Assembly (NCBI GenBank): GCA_946407495.1
Contig: CAMJOB010000006.1
Coordinates: 1 to 48,729, forward strand
Reading direction: 5' to 3'
Length of the DNA stretch: 48,729 nucleotides
Origin: an uncultured Bacillota bacterium
Lineage (GTDB): Bacteria > Bacillota_I > Bacilli_A > RF39 > UBA660
Below are positions 15,761 through 22,545 of this stretch, piece by piece. The notes under the pieces are model-generated. The model searched no databases. It saw only the letters and a list, made by a program, of their open reading frames with translations, and was not told the DNA's origin. Both the position numbers and the translations under genes were made by a program. How positions within the stretch are numbered: position 1 is the first letter of the stretch; each line of letters begins with the position of its first letter.

Positions 15761-15814
15761 ATAGTAAAGGGAGAAATAGCTTTCTCCACTTACTATACAC
15801 TGCATAAATGCAGT
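15761..15814 (-). promoter_or_regulatory. Tandem RNA hairpins after the WXG100-like pair, copy 1
   Basis: Same structure as at 7813-7866: ACTGCAT/ATGCAGT, then ATAGTAAG...TTTACTAT with inner GGAGAAA/TTTCTCC. The loop reads GCTA instead of GTTA. Confidence 0.6.
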
Positions 15815-15826
15815 ATATATTTTTTA

Positions 15827-16099
15827 TTATTCTCCACTATATTTTAGTGCAGCTTCTACAGCCATTCTTAAGTTTGTTGCAGATTGTTTCATTTCTGCCA
15901 TTGCTTCTGGTACGTCTGATCCATAATATTGGCACCAGTTATTTTTTACTTCATCTGACCATGTAGTTTCAATTCCATCTGGAATGTTTCTTTTGATTGC
16001 TGCATCTAATGTTTCCATACAGCTTTCCATTGTTTCTACAATGCTATCGATTTGTGCAGCATCTTCTGTTGCTGCTCCTGGAGTAATTGTAATATTCAT
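15827..16099 (-). CDS. WXG100-like T7SS small protein B, copy 1
   Basis: A 90-residue product identical to that of 7879-8151, with central TTWSDEVKNNWCQYYG turn between two helices. It is the second gene of cassette 1, 28 bp after protein A, and is followed by the hairpin element and the 113-aa WXG-like gene. Nucleotide identity with copy 2 is complete across the gene, so the two loci express the same protein and differ only in what follows. Probably secreted as a dimer with A. Confidence 0.82.
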   Translation of the reverse strand: MNITITPGAATEDAAQIDSIVETMESCMETLDAAIKRNIPDGIETTWSDEVKNNWCQYYGSDVPEAMAEMKQSATNLRMAVEAALKYSGE

Positions 16100-16127
16100 A
16101 TCTTAATCAACACCTTTCTTAAAAATT

Positions 16128-16415
16128 CTACTTCATTGAGCTTGCTAAATCGCTGATCATACTTGAGAATGATTGTTTTTGCATTCCCATATATTCTTCA
16201 GCATCATCAATTGTTTGTGCTAATTTATTAAATATATCTTCCTTTGCTTGGAATTTGTTTAATAAATCATTTGCTGGATCTCCCATAATGTCACCACTTG
16301 TAATTTCGGTAACTAAAGCTTGTAATCTTGCTAAATTACTTTTGTAATCTTCTCCTGCTGTTTCTAATGCATTTTTTAAATCTGCTAAACTTTCTTCTTC
16401 TACATGAATAGCCAT
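16128..16415 (-). CDS. WXG100-like T7SS small protein A, copy 1
   Basis: A 95-residue product identical to that of 8180-8467; helix-turn-helix with GDIMGDP at the turn (Trp of WXG lost). First gene of cassette 1, with an AGGAGGTG site and the promoter at 16485-16513. Together with B it would be the WXG100-type carrier or partner for the larger clients. No secretion machinery gene (EssB, EssC, EsaA types) is within the window, so the apparatus must be encoded elsewhere if the system is functional. Confidence 0.82.
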   Translation of the reverse strand: MAIHVEEESLADLKNALETAGEDYKSNLARLQALVTEITSGDIMGDPANDLLNKFQAKEDIFNKLAQTIDDAEEYMGMQKQSFSSMISDLASSMK

Positions 16416-16484
16416 GCTTTCACCTCCTATGGATTTTTAAGAATAATGCGTTTCGACAATCCGAACCCTTATCCTTATAAATCA

Positions 16485-16513
16485 ATTTTATTATTTTTTC
16501 GCAACTATTGCAA
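16485..16513 (-). promoter_or_regulatory. Promoter of T7SS cassette 1
   Basis: Minus strand TTGCAA (16508-16513), 17-bp spacer, TAAAAT (16485-16490). The spacer differs from copy 2 while both hexamers are conserved. Confidence 0.7.
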
Positions 16514-16573
16514 GGTTTAATTTCAAATTTTACAACTCATATATGATTTTTACTATACTGGGTAAATTCCCAT

Positions 16574-16601
16574 ACTATTTTCTATTCTTTTGAATACATT
16601 A
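16574..16601 (+). promoter_or_regulatory. Candidate sigma-K-type promoter of the coat gene
   Basis: AC (16574-16575), 17 bp, AATACATTA (16593-16601). The block CTATTCTTTYGAATACRTTA is shared with the region upstream of the Tyr-rich gene at 4281, which fits joint mother-cell control. Confidence 0.5.
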
Positions 16602-16641
16602 ATATAGAAATAGTCTTTTCTATTTCTGAGAGGAGGTAATT

Positions 16642-17043
16642 ATGAATTGCGATAATAAAATATGTGGTTGTATTGGTGAAATACTAAATAAGATTCTTTT
16701 ATTACAAAAGAACAACTCTTATGATGATTGTTTTGTTGGATGTGATAAACCTTTTTTAGGACCTAGTCCTAGTGTATTAACTTATAATACTAGACCAATT
16801 ACTCTATTCAATCGTTATACTGGAGAACCTTGGAGTTTTAGTTATACTTCTGGTGAGACTACAGCTAATTCGACTGTATTACGTGTTGAGTGTTTAGATG
16901 ATTGCTGCTGTACTTGTAGAATACTAGGTGCTGGTGAAGCTGAAGGAACTTATACTAATACTAGTGAATTTGTAACAATTGATTTAAACAGTGTTGGTTG
17001 TATTAGATGTTTTGCAGATACCTTTGTTGATGGAATAGCATAA
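16642..17043 (+). CDS. CotY/CotZ-family spore coat protein
   Basis: A 133-residue Cys-rich protein of the outer spore coat/exosporium CotY/CotZ/ExsY family. An N-terminal CDNKICGCIGEILNKILLLQ helix is followed by GCDKPFLGPSP, NTRPITLFNR, TGEPWSFSYT, then VLRVECLDDCCCTCRILGAG, which matches the family pattern of a conserved VDxCCATLRLL-like core. Thirteen or so Cys residues suit disulfide-linked assembly of the coat lattice. It starts after GAGAGGAGG. It is monogenic, with a candidate sigma-K promoter and a terminator, and is convergent with another possible coat gene. I am confident of the family, not of the exact orthologue. Confidence 0.85.
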   Translation: MNCDNKICGCIGEILNKILLLQKNNSYDDCFVGCDKPFLGPSPSVLTYNTRPITLFNRYTGEPWSFSYTSGETTANSTVLRVECLDDCCCTCRILGAGEAEGTYTNTSEFVTIDLNSVGCIRCFADTFVDGIA

Positions 17044-17075
17044 AAAAAATAAGAAGTTTTTCTTATTTTTTTATC
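17042..17075. terminator. Bidirectional terminator
   Basis: AATAAGAA-GTT-TTTCTTATT hairpin flanked by A-run and T-run between two convergent genes. Confidence 0.8.
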
Positions 17076-17341
17076 TTAATATCAACTATTTTATTTATTG
17101 GTATTAGTTTATTATTCTCTGTTAGTATTTCTTTATTTCCTTTAGATATAATTTTTGTATCATAAACATTATCTTCAGTTTCAATTAATACTCTTGTATT
17201 ATAATCTCCTAATCCTGTATGAATACTTCTTAAAGTATCTTCTACATTATTATTTATTTGTTCTTCTACTATACACATTTCTTTATTATTTCTTTTATAT
17301 GATCTATTTGTAGATTGATATATATTTGGTAAACTATTCAT
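17063..17341 (-). CDS. Small protein, possibly GerQ-like coat protein
   Basis: A 92-residue protein. The C-terminal ~60 residues (VEDTLRSIHTGLGDYNTRV, ETEDNVYDTKIISKG, LIPINKIVDIKI) have a small beta-barrel-like layout that resembles, by eye, the conserved core of the spore coat protein GerQ (Glu-Asn-Ile-Leu start, central strand block, closing LIP...YxDxI). The N-terminal 30 residues are Asn/Arg-rich and disordered-looking. It sits next to the CotY/CotZ-type gene and has a perfect sigma-K-like -10 upstream, both consistent with coat function. The similarity is weak and not search-tested. Confidence 0.6.
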   Translation of the reverse strand: MNSLPNIYQSTNRSYKRNNKEMCIVEEQINNNVEDTLRSIHTGLGDYNTRVLIETEDNVYDTKIISKGNKEILTENNKLIPINKIVDIKIKK

Positions 17342-17360
17342 TTTTAATCTCCTTTTGATA

Positions 17361-17388
17361 TATTTTATGTTTTTACAATTATTTTTGA
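17361..17388 (-). promoter_or_regulatory. Possible sigma-K-type promoter
   Basis: Minus strand CATAAAATA (17361-17369) is a perfect CATAnnnTA; TC rather than AC stands 17 bp upstream (17387-17388). In AT-rich DNA such a match can be chance. Confidence 0.3.
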
Positions 17389-17422
17389 ACTATTTTGATA
17401 TAATAATGATTAGGAGGGTTAT

Positions 17423-18547
17423 ATGAAAAGTAAAATTAATGTACGTATTGTTATACCAGTTGTTTTACTTGCAATTATAAGTGTTATTACTATTTATAGT
17501 GCAAGGATATATACTTCACCTACTCTTGGTAACTTAGCATTAAAACAAACAGCATGGTATTTAATAGGTATTGTTTTAGTTATTATTTTATTAAGATTAA
17601 AAAATGAATATATATTTAGGCATACATGGATACTCTATATAATAGGCAATGTTGTACTACTTGGATTACTGTTATTTGGTACACCTATTAATAGTAGTAA
17701 ATGTTGGATTATACTTCCTGGTGTTGGTAGTGTCCAGCCTAGTGAGTTTATGAAGATTATATTAATGCTAGTACTTGCTACTATGATTCACAATTTTAGA
17801 AGTGATTATAAGAACCCTACTGCTTGGGAAGAATTCTTATTTTTAATTAAATCTTTCTTAGTAGTATTACTTCCATCGGTTCTTACTTTCTTAGAGCCTG
17901 ATACTGGTTGTGTACTTATTTATCTAATAATATATGCCTTTATGATATTTGGTTCTGGTATTAGACTTAGATGGTTTATTAGTGCATTTATAGTATTAGC
18001 TTTATTAGTAAGTGGAATCTTGTGGTTATACTTTTATAAAGAAAATACATTTATTAGTATATTTGGTAGTTCTATATATTATCGTTTGGAAAGAATATTT
18101 GATTGGCAAAGTGGATCAGGATTGCAACTTGAGAATGCTTTAGCAGCGATTGGTTCTGCTGGATTATTTGGACATGGTTTTAATAACACTCCTATTTATT
18201 TTCCTGAAGCTTCAACTGACTTTATCTTTGCAGTATATGCTTCTAACTTTGGATTTATTGGAGTACTTGGACTTCTTGGATTAATATTCTATTTAGATTT
18301 ACAAATTATATTACTTGCTAGAAAAAGAATGACTGATACTAATCATTTTATGGTAGCTGGTATTCTTGGAATGCTACTCTTCCAACAAATACAAAATATA
18401 GGAATGACTGTTGGTTTATTACCAATAACTGGTATTACTCTTCCATTTATTTCTTATGGTGGATCTAGTTTATTATCTTATATGTTAATTGTAGGAATAT
18501 TACTTAATGTTTCTAATGAAAGAGAAATGACTTATAGATACAAATAA
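17423..18547 (+). CDS. rodA: SEDS-family peptidoglycan glycosyltransferase (RodA)
   Basis: A 374-residue polytopic membrane enzyme with about ten helices that polymerises lipid II for cell elongation together with a class B PBP. SEDS hallmarks: QPSEFMKI near residue 110, LEPDTGCVLI near 155 (Asp is the catalytic residue of the family), RIFDWQSGSGLQLENALAAIGSAGLFG in two blocks (~213-240), PEASTDFIFAVYASNFG, and the C-terminal GLLPITGITLPFISYGG. Length and PEASTDFIFA favour RodA over FtsW, although SpoVE cannot be excluded in a spore former. The start follows TAGGAGGG. It is monogenic. mreC and mreD lie 4-6 kb away. Confidence 0.88.
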   Translation: MKSKINVRIVIPVVLLAIISVITIYSARIYTSPTLGNLALKQTAWYLIGIVLVIILLRLKNEYIFRHTWILYIIGNVVLLGLLLFGTPINSSKCWIILPGVGSVQPSEFMKIILMLVLATMIHNFRSDYKNPTAWEEFLFLIKSFLVVLLPSVLTFLEPDTGCVLIYLIIYAFMIFGSGIRLRWFISAFIVLALLVSGILWLYFYKENTFISIFGSSIYYRLERIFDWQSGSGLQLENALAAIGSAGLFGHGFNNTPIYFPEASTDFIFAVYASNFGFIGVLGLLGLIFYLDLQIILLARKRMTDTNHFMVAGILGMLLFQQIQNIGMTVGLLPITGITLPFISYGGSSLLSYMLIVGILLNVSNEREMTYRYK

Positions 18548-18575
18548 AAAGACTCTAATTAAGAGTCTTTTTCAT
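18548..18575. terminator. Bidirectional terminator
   Basis: AAAAAGACTCT-AATTA-AGAGTCTTTTT, a strong hairpin between convergent rodA and the glycosyltransferase gene. Confidence 0.9.
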
Positions 18576-19569
18576 TTAATACTTTTTCATATATTTCTTT
18601 TAGTTGTTGACCTATTAAATTGATATCTCTTGCTTGTGCTACTTCGTAAGCTTTCTCACCTAACTTAGGAAGTTCTCCATTCATAATCTTACGAATCTTA
18701 TCTTCGAAACCATCTACATCTTTTGCTTTATACACATGTACTCCATCTTGTAGCCATTCTTCAAAGATTGGAATATCTCTTACAACAGCTGTTGTCTTAC
18801 AAGCGCATGCTTCGATAATTGGAATTCCTTCAGTTTCTTCAAATGTTGGGAATAGATAAACATCACAACCATTTAAAGCTTTCTTGATCATTTCTTGTTC
18901 TACATAACCTGCAAAACATAAATTATCTAGTTTAGTTTTAACTGCATGTCTTACTTCTGATGTTGCAGCTGTTAATGGACTATATCCAAACCAAATAAAT
19001 TTATATTCAGGCATACGTTTAGCTAATTCTACAAAATCAACTATACCTTTTCTTTCAATGTATAATCCTATACCAACAATAATCTTATCATTTTTACTAT
19101 ATCCATAAGCTTTACGGAATTCTTTTCCAGCTTCTTTATCTAATTTAAATTTTTCTAATTCAATCCCATTAGATATAGCATAAATATCTTTTTCAATTCC
19201 ATATCCTTCTAATAATCTTTTGGAATATGGAGTTGGAGTAATAATAACATCTCCTAAACTATAACATGTTGTAATCCACTTCTTGAAAGCAGGAGATATT
19301 TGTTTACAAAAAATAAAACCATTTTTAAAATCTTCTTCTGTACTATGAGCGTGATAAACTATTTTTTTACCTTTTCTTCTAGCAAGTTTAGCAAGTACAT
19401 ATGAGTTTGGCCCATAATAATTTATATGAATAATATCATAATCATCAGATGTAGAAGTTGTATATTCTACTCCAGCAGACTCAAGCGCTTTCATTTGGTG
19501 TTTAATAGCTTTTCCAAGTCCACTTTTAGCGAATAACTTCTCACCTTCTGTATATAATAAAACTTTCAT
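18559..19569 (-). CDS. GT4-family glycosyltransferase, glycolipid type
   Basis: A 336-residue cytosolic or membrane-peripheral GT-B enzyme. The N-terminal half carries KSGLGKAIKHQMKALE (residues ~15-30), HINYYGPNSY and YHAHSTEEDF. The GT4 donor-binding half has ISNGIELEKF, VGIGLYIERKGI, and the ETEGIPIIEACAC motif (residues ~240-253, EX7E-type). The MKVLLYTEGEK...KSGLG opening is typical of the Bacillota diglycosyl-diacylglycerol synthases that make lipoteichoic acid anchors (LafB/BgsA-like); this specificity is inferred from memory of that family. ATG 19569 has a GGTGAT site. It is alone in its transcript, ending in the shared terminator with rodA. Confidence 0.8.
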   Translation of the reverse strand: MKVLLYTEGEKLFAKSGLGKAIKHQMKALESAGVEYTTSTSDDYDIIHINYYGPNSYVLAKLARRKGKKIVYHAHSTEEDFKNGFIFCKQISPAFKKWITTCYSLGDVIITPTPYSKRLLEGYGIEKDIYAISNGIELEKFKLDKEAGKEFRKAYGYSKNDKIIVGIGLYIERKGIVDFVELAKRMPEYKFIWFGYSPLTAATSEVRHAVKTKLDNLCFAGYVEQEMIKKALNGCDVYLFPTFEETEGIPIIEACACKTTAVVRDIPIFEEWLQDGVHVYKAKDVDGFEDKIRKIMNGELPKLGEKAYEVAQARDINLIGQQLKEIYEKVLNEKDS

Positions 19570-19607
19570 TTCTTAAATCACCACTAGCAACATTATAATG
19601 TTTTTCA

Positions 19608-19637
19608 CAAAAAAAGACAAGTTATACTTGTCTTCGG
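19608..19637 (-). terminator. Terminator of the PrsW-like gene
   Basis: AAGACAAGT-ATA-ACTTGTCTT hairpin with T-run on the minus strand. Confidence 0.85.
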
Positions 19638-19645
19638 TAGTCTCA

Positions 19646-20374
19646 TTATCTTACTCTTTTTATTTGTTTCATATTGGCATTACTACTTGCAAGATTTCTT
19701 AATTTCATAAATGAAATAGCAAATAGTATTACAACAAATATATAGAATAATACAGTAAATAATGTGTTGTTTGTAAATACACAGAAGTCATATATACCAT
19801 GAATAACGACTGGTATTAAAATACTTTTTACTAGAGCCATAAATTCTAGATTATCTCTTCTTATATAATGGATCTTAGCAACTGTTAAGTAGTAACTCAT
19901 AAATATTCCATAAGCTACGTGTCCTGGTATAGCAAATAAACCTCTTTGGAACGCTAGATTTACTGAGTTAGCATTTAATACATATATTAAGTTTTCAAAT
20001 GTTGCAAAACCTAGGGCTACAAATACGGCATATACAATAATATCGTATGATTCATCATATTCTTTATTTTTATATCCTAAGATATATATTACAACCCATT
20101 TACATATTTCCTCTACAAAGGCTATTTCTAAGAATACTTTAACGAATAATTCCAGAAAGTTCATAGATTCTGTTGCTTTTGCAAAGAATGGAATTATTAG
20201 TTCCAGTACTTTACTTACACCTAATACCACTAATGAAGATGTAACTCCCATACAGAATAATAAAGCTAATAATGTAACTGGTTCTTTACCTTTATCAATT
20301 TTATAAGTATAGAAACCGATAATAATTGCCGGTAATATTGATACTAAAATTAAAATAATGTCATTTATTTTCAT
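19646..20374 (-). CDS. PrsW-family intramembrane protease
   Basis: A 242-residue membrane protein with about eight helices. It holds the PrsW/CPBP-like motifs: EEICKW (residues ~88-93, catalytic Glu pair), FATFENLIY, AIPGHVAYGIFMSY and VIHGIYDF with the conserved His residues. In Bacillus subtilis PrsW makes the site-1 cut of the anti-sigma factor RsiW; no sigma or anti-sigma gene is near here, so the substrate is unknown. ATG 20374 is preceded by AGGTGA. An upstream in-frame ATG at 20401 overlaps a TATAAT box and is rejected. Confidence 0.85.
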   Translation of the reverse strand: MKINDIILILVSILPAIIIGFYTYKIDKGKEPVTLLALLFCMGVTSSLVVLGVSKVLELIIPFFAKATESMNFLELFVKVFLEIAFVEEICKWVVIYILGYKNKEYDESYDIIVYAVFVALGFATFENLIYVLNANSVNLAFQRGLFAIPGHVAYGIFMSYYLTVAKIHYIRRDNLEFMALVKSILIPVVIHGIYDFCVFTNNTLFTVLFYIFVVILFAISFMKLRNLASSNANMKQIKRVR

Positions 20375-20405
20375 CTTTTCACCTACTTTTACTATAGTCA
20401 TTATA

Positions 20406-20440
20406 GCATAAAAAAAACTTCGTTTAGAAGTCTTTTTTAT
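20406..20440 (-). terminator. Terminator of the YcxB-like gene
   Basis: AAGACTTCTAAACGAAGTTTTTTT on the minus strand: ACTTC / GAAGT stem with T-run, directly after the stop. Confidence 0.7.
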
Positions 20441-20964
20441 TAATATTTGTAGATTGGAATATCCATTCCTTTATCTTTAATTTCTTTTAATAATTTCTTT
20501 TCAATTTCTTTAGGTAGATATACTACAATACTAGAATTATAGAAAATACAAATAATAGTCTTACCAATAACTACACCCTTAATATTTTCTTTAGCAATCG
20601 TTACTGTATTACCATTTGTCTTATCTGCGATGGATTCTTTATTAACTTTTATTTCTCCTTTAATATTATCTTTTTCAGATAAAAGTGTACTAAGGATAAT
20701 TAAGTAATAGAATACATTAGAACAGAATAATACTAAGATAAATGTAGTTCCTATATCTGCAAAATTCTCAATTAAACTTACTGGACAATTAACTGATTTT
20801 AATCCATATCCTATCGCAACTATTAATAATGAACATACTATTAATATTATTGGCATGTTAATTCTTAATTTCTTTCCTTTTAGGATAAAGTGTTTGTTTA
20901 AACTGATTTTTACTAATTCTTTTAAAGTTTGGAATGATTTTTCTAATTCATATTCGATTTTCAT
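20440..20964 (-). CDS. Two-helix membrane protein, YcxB-like
   Basis: A 174-residue protein. Residues ~1-30 are amphipathic and Lys-rich, followed by two membrane helices (~37-55 IILIVCSLLIVAIGYG and ~72-93 FILVLFCSNVFYYLIIL). A cytoplasmic C-terminal domain has KENIKGVVIGKTIICIFYNS and a closing VVYLPKEIEKKLL, the layout of the YcxB-like family of unknown function. A GGAGG site precedes ATG 20964. It has its own terminator and no functional neighbours. Confidence 0.75.
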   Translation of the reverse strand: MKIEYELEKSFQTLKELVKISLNKHFILKGKKLRINMPIILIVCSLLIVAIGYGLKSVNCPVSLIENFADIGTTFILVLFCSNVFYYLIILSTLLSEKDNIKGEIKVNKESIADKTNGNTVTIAKENIKGVVIGKTIICIFYNSSIVVYLPKEIEKKLLKEIKDKGMDIPIYKY

Positions 20965-20997
20965 ATTTGCCTCCTACTATGATTTCATTATAACATA

Positions 20998-21037
20998 AAA
21001 AAGACAAAAAAAAGAACTTTTTCAAGTTCTTTTGATT
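20998..21037 (-). terminator. Terminator after tRNA-Ala
   Basis: AAAAGAACTT-GAA-AAAGTTCTTTT hairpin followed by T-run on the minus strand, 8 bp past the tRNA 3' end. Confidence 0.85.
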
Positions 21038-21043
21038 TTCTTA

Positions 21044-21119
21044 TGGTGGAGCATAGCGGGATCGAACCGCTGACCTCCACGGTGCAAACGTGGCGCTCTC
21101 CCAGCTGAGCTAATGCCCC
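21044..21119 (-). tRNA. tRNA-Ala (UGC), CCA encoded
   Basis: 76 nt on the minus strand. Acceptor GGGGCAT pairs with ATGCTCC (one G-U). The D arm is AGCTCAGCTGGGAGAGC, anticodon stem CCACG/CGTGG with loop TTTGCAC (anticodon TGC), and T arm GCGGTTCGATCCCGC. Discriminator A is followed by an encoded CCA. Confidence 0.97.
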
Positions 21120-21187
21120 ATAAATTCGTCTCTTTCACAAGCGACAAATAGATTATAGCACCTCTATTTTTTAAATGTCAACGATTT

Positions 21188-21946
21188 TTAGTACTTTTTT
21201 GTTAATTTATCGTACTTTTTCCTTAAAAAATCACGTTCTAAGGTATATTTACCCTCTTCTTTTATTAGATGTCTATTATTCTTATAAAAACTATTGGGAT
21301 TGTATATTATTTTACATTTTTTATAATTGATTGGATTTTTATATCTTTCGAATAAGAATTTTTCATATCTTATAGAATTATATTTACTTTCTTTAGTTAC
21401 TTTAAATATTAAAAATAGAATTATTATTATTGAGTTTATTTTTATATTATTTAAGTATATTAGACTTAGAATAATTATTACTAAATAACTTATTGTGATT
21501 GATAGTTTAAATGATGTTTTATAGGGAATTAGTTTTTGTAGAAATAGATTTATTAGTTTTCCACCATCTAGTGGATAAATAGGTAATAAATTAAATATTA
21601 GTATAGCGTAATGATAGATACTTATTGTTGATGCGTAATATGGGAAGGTACGTATTAGAACTAGATATGTAATGTGTTGTATGATTGGTCCATTTATTAA
21701 GATAATTAATTCTTTTAAGATTGAGTAATTTAGAGGTATATCTATTTTGGATAATCCTCCATAGGGATATATTTCTATTTTATCTATATGTAGACCAAAT
21801 AATAATGCAGAATAAAAATGCCCCATTTCATGGAATATTACTAATATTGTTATAAATACTAGTGTATGAAATGAGGCTGTTAAGATACTTAATAATATAA
21901 ATAGATAAGTAAGTTTATGTACTTTAAATATATTTTTTATATTCAA
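21188..21946 (-). CDS. spoIVFB: SpoIVFB-like intramembrane metalloprotease (pro-sigma-K processing)
   Basis: A 252-residue site-2 protease (M50) with about six helices. Zinc-binding HEMGH at residues ~39-43 lies in the second helix, and the second motif is NLLPIYPLDGGK (~121-132, Asp ligand). The C-terminal ~80 residues are basic and cytoplasmic, in place of the CBS domain of the Bacillus enzyme. The start is TTG 21946, embedded in the end of spoIVFA (23-bp overlap) with AAGAAGG upstream. The pairing with the SpoIVFA-like gene and the mreCD context make SpoIVFB the best reading. It implies regulated sigma-K activation during sporulation. Confidence 0.85.
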   Translation of the reverse strand: MNIKNIFKVHKLTYLFILLSILTASFHTLVFITILVIFHEMGHFYSALLFGLHIDKIEIYPYGGLSKIDIPLNYSILKELIILINGPIIQHITYLVLIRTFPYYASTISIYHYAILIFNLLPIYPLDGGKLINLFLQKLIPYKTSFKLSITISYLVIIILSLIYLNNIKINSIIIILFLIFKVTKESKYNSIRYEKFLFERYKNPINYKKCKIIYNPNSFYKNNRHLIKEEGKYTLERDFLRKKYDKLTKKY

Positions 21947-22499
21947 CAGGTTTTCCTTCTTTTTGAAATTCTAGATAGAGTTCATTACTATTAGTTGCTC
22001 CCAATAGTTTACCTTGATCAATATAGTCATATATATTAACATTTATATCTTTTAGATTACCATATATGGCATCTACTCCATCTGTTTGTTCTATTACGAT
22101 ACATTTACCATATTCATCTTTTTCTCCTACAAAAACTACTATTCCTTCTTGGATTGAAGGAACCAAATAATTATCTTCTACTGTTAGTCTTACTCCATTT
22201 TTATCTTTCTTAAGATTTGTATAACTTAGTTTTTCTTTAAATACTGGTTTAGTATTTTTTACTAGATTCTTTGTAGGTATAAAGTCACCAAATAGCGTAT
22301 TATACTCTTCTTTTATTTTCATAAAGTCGATGTTTTCTTCATAGACCTTTTTCTTTATATATTCTTTTAGAGATGGTTGCTGTTTAATACCTATTAAGAT
22401 CATTAGAGTAATTATTGTAGTAATTAGAGATTGATTTAAAAATAATTTTACTTTCTTTTTTAGGACTAATTTTCTTTTTATTGTTGTTTTATTTTCCAT
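21924..22499 (-). CDS. spoIVFA: SpoIVFA-like protein (degenerate LytM/M23 domain)
   Basis: A 191-residue bitopic protein: basic cytoplasmic head (residues 1-20), one membrane helix (~25-42, LITTIITLMILIGI), a linker, then a LytM-like domain (~105-190: VEDNYLVPSIQEGIVVFVG, YGKCIVIEQTDGVDAIYGNL, IDQGKLLGATNSNELYLEF). The zinc ligands of true M23 peptidases are lost (ELYLEF where HLHFE is expected), as in SpoIVFA, which scaffolds and restrains SpoIVFB rather than cutting peptidoglycan. It overlaps spoIVFB by 23 bp. The start has AAAGGAG. Confidence 0.82.
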   Translation of the reverse strand: MENKTTIKRKLVLKKKVKLFLNQSLITTIITLMILIGIKQQPSLKEYIKKKVYEENIDFMKIKEEYNTLFGDFIPTKNLVKNTKPVFKEKLSYTNLKKDKNGVRLTVEDNYLVPSIQEGIVVFVGEKDEYGKCIVIEQTDGVDAIYGNLKDINVNIYDYIDQGKLLGATNSNELYLEFQKEGKPVEYKKYI

Positions 22500-22521
22500 A
22501 TATTTCTCCTTTATTAAAATA

Positions 22522-22545
22522 TATGAAAAAAAAGAATAAATATTC
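22522..22545 (-). terminator. Weak terminator after mreD
   Basis: AGAATA-TTT-ATTCT stem followed by eight T on the minus strand; it separates mreD from spoIVFA. Confidence 0.6.

Larger units (their letters stand above)
15761..16499 (-). repeat. 739-bp direct repeat, copy 1 (WXG100-like pair, leader and 3' hairpins)
   Basis: One mismatch to 7813-8551 over the full length, offset exactly 7,948 bp. It includes two genes, leader, -10 box and the hairpin element at 15761-15814. Coding and non-coding bases are equally conserved, so the copies are a very recent duplication or are kept alike by gene conversion. Confidence 0.95.

Noticed and set aside
4913-16499. Island as an LXG polymorphic-toxin locus
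   Set aside because: DUF4176 fits such loci, but C-termini are shared rather than variable, no toxin motif is seen and no immunity gene follows.
20375-20401. Upstream ATG for the PrsW-like gene
   Set aside because: It overlaps a TATAAT box and lacks a ribosome site; ATG 20374 has AGGTGA.
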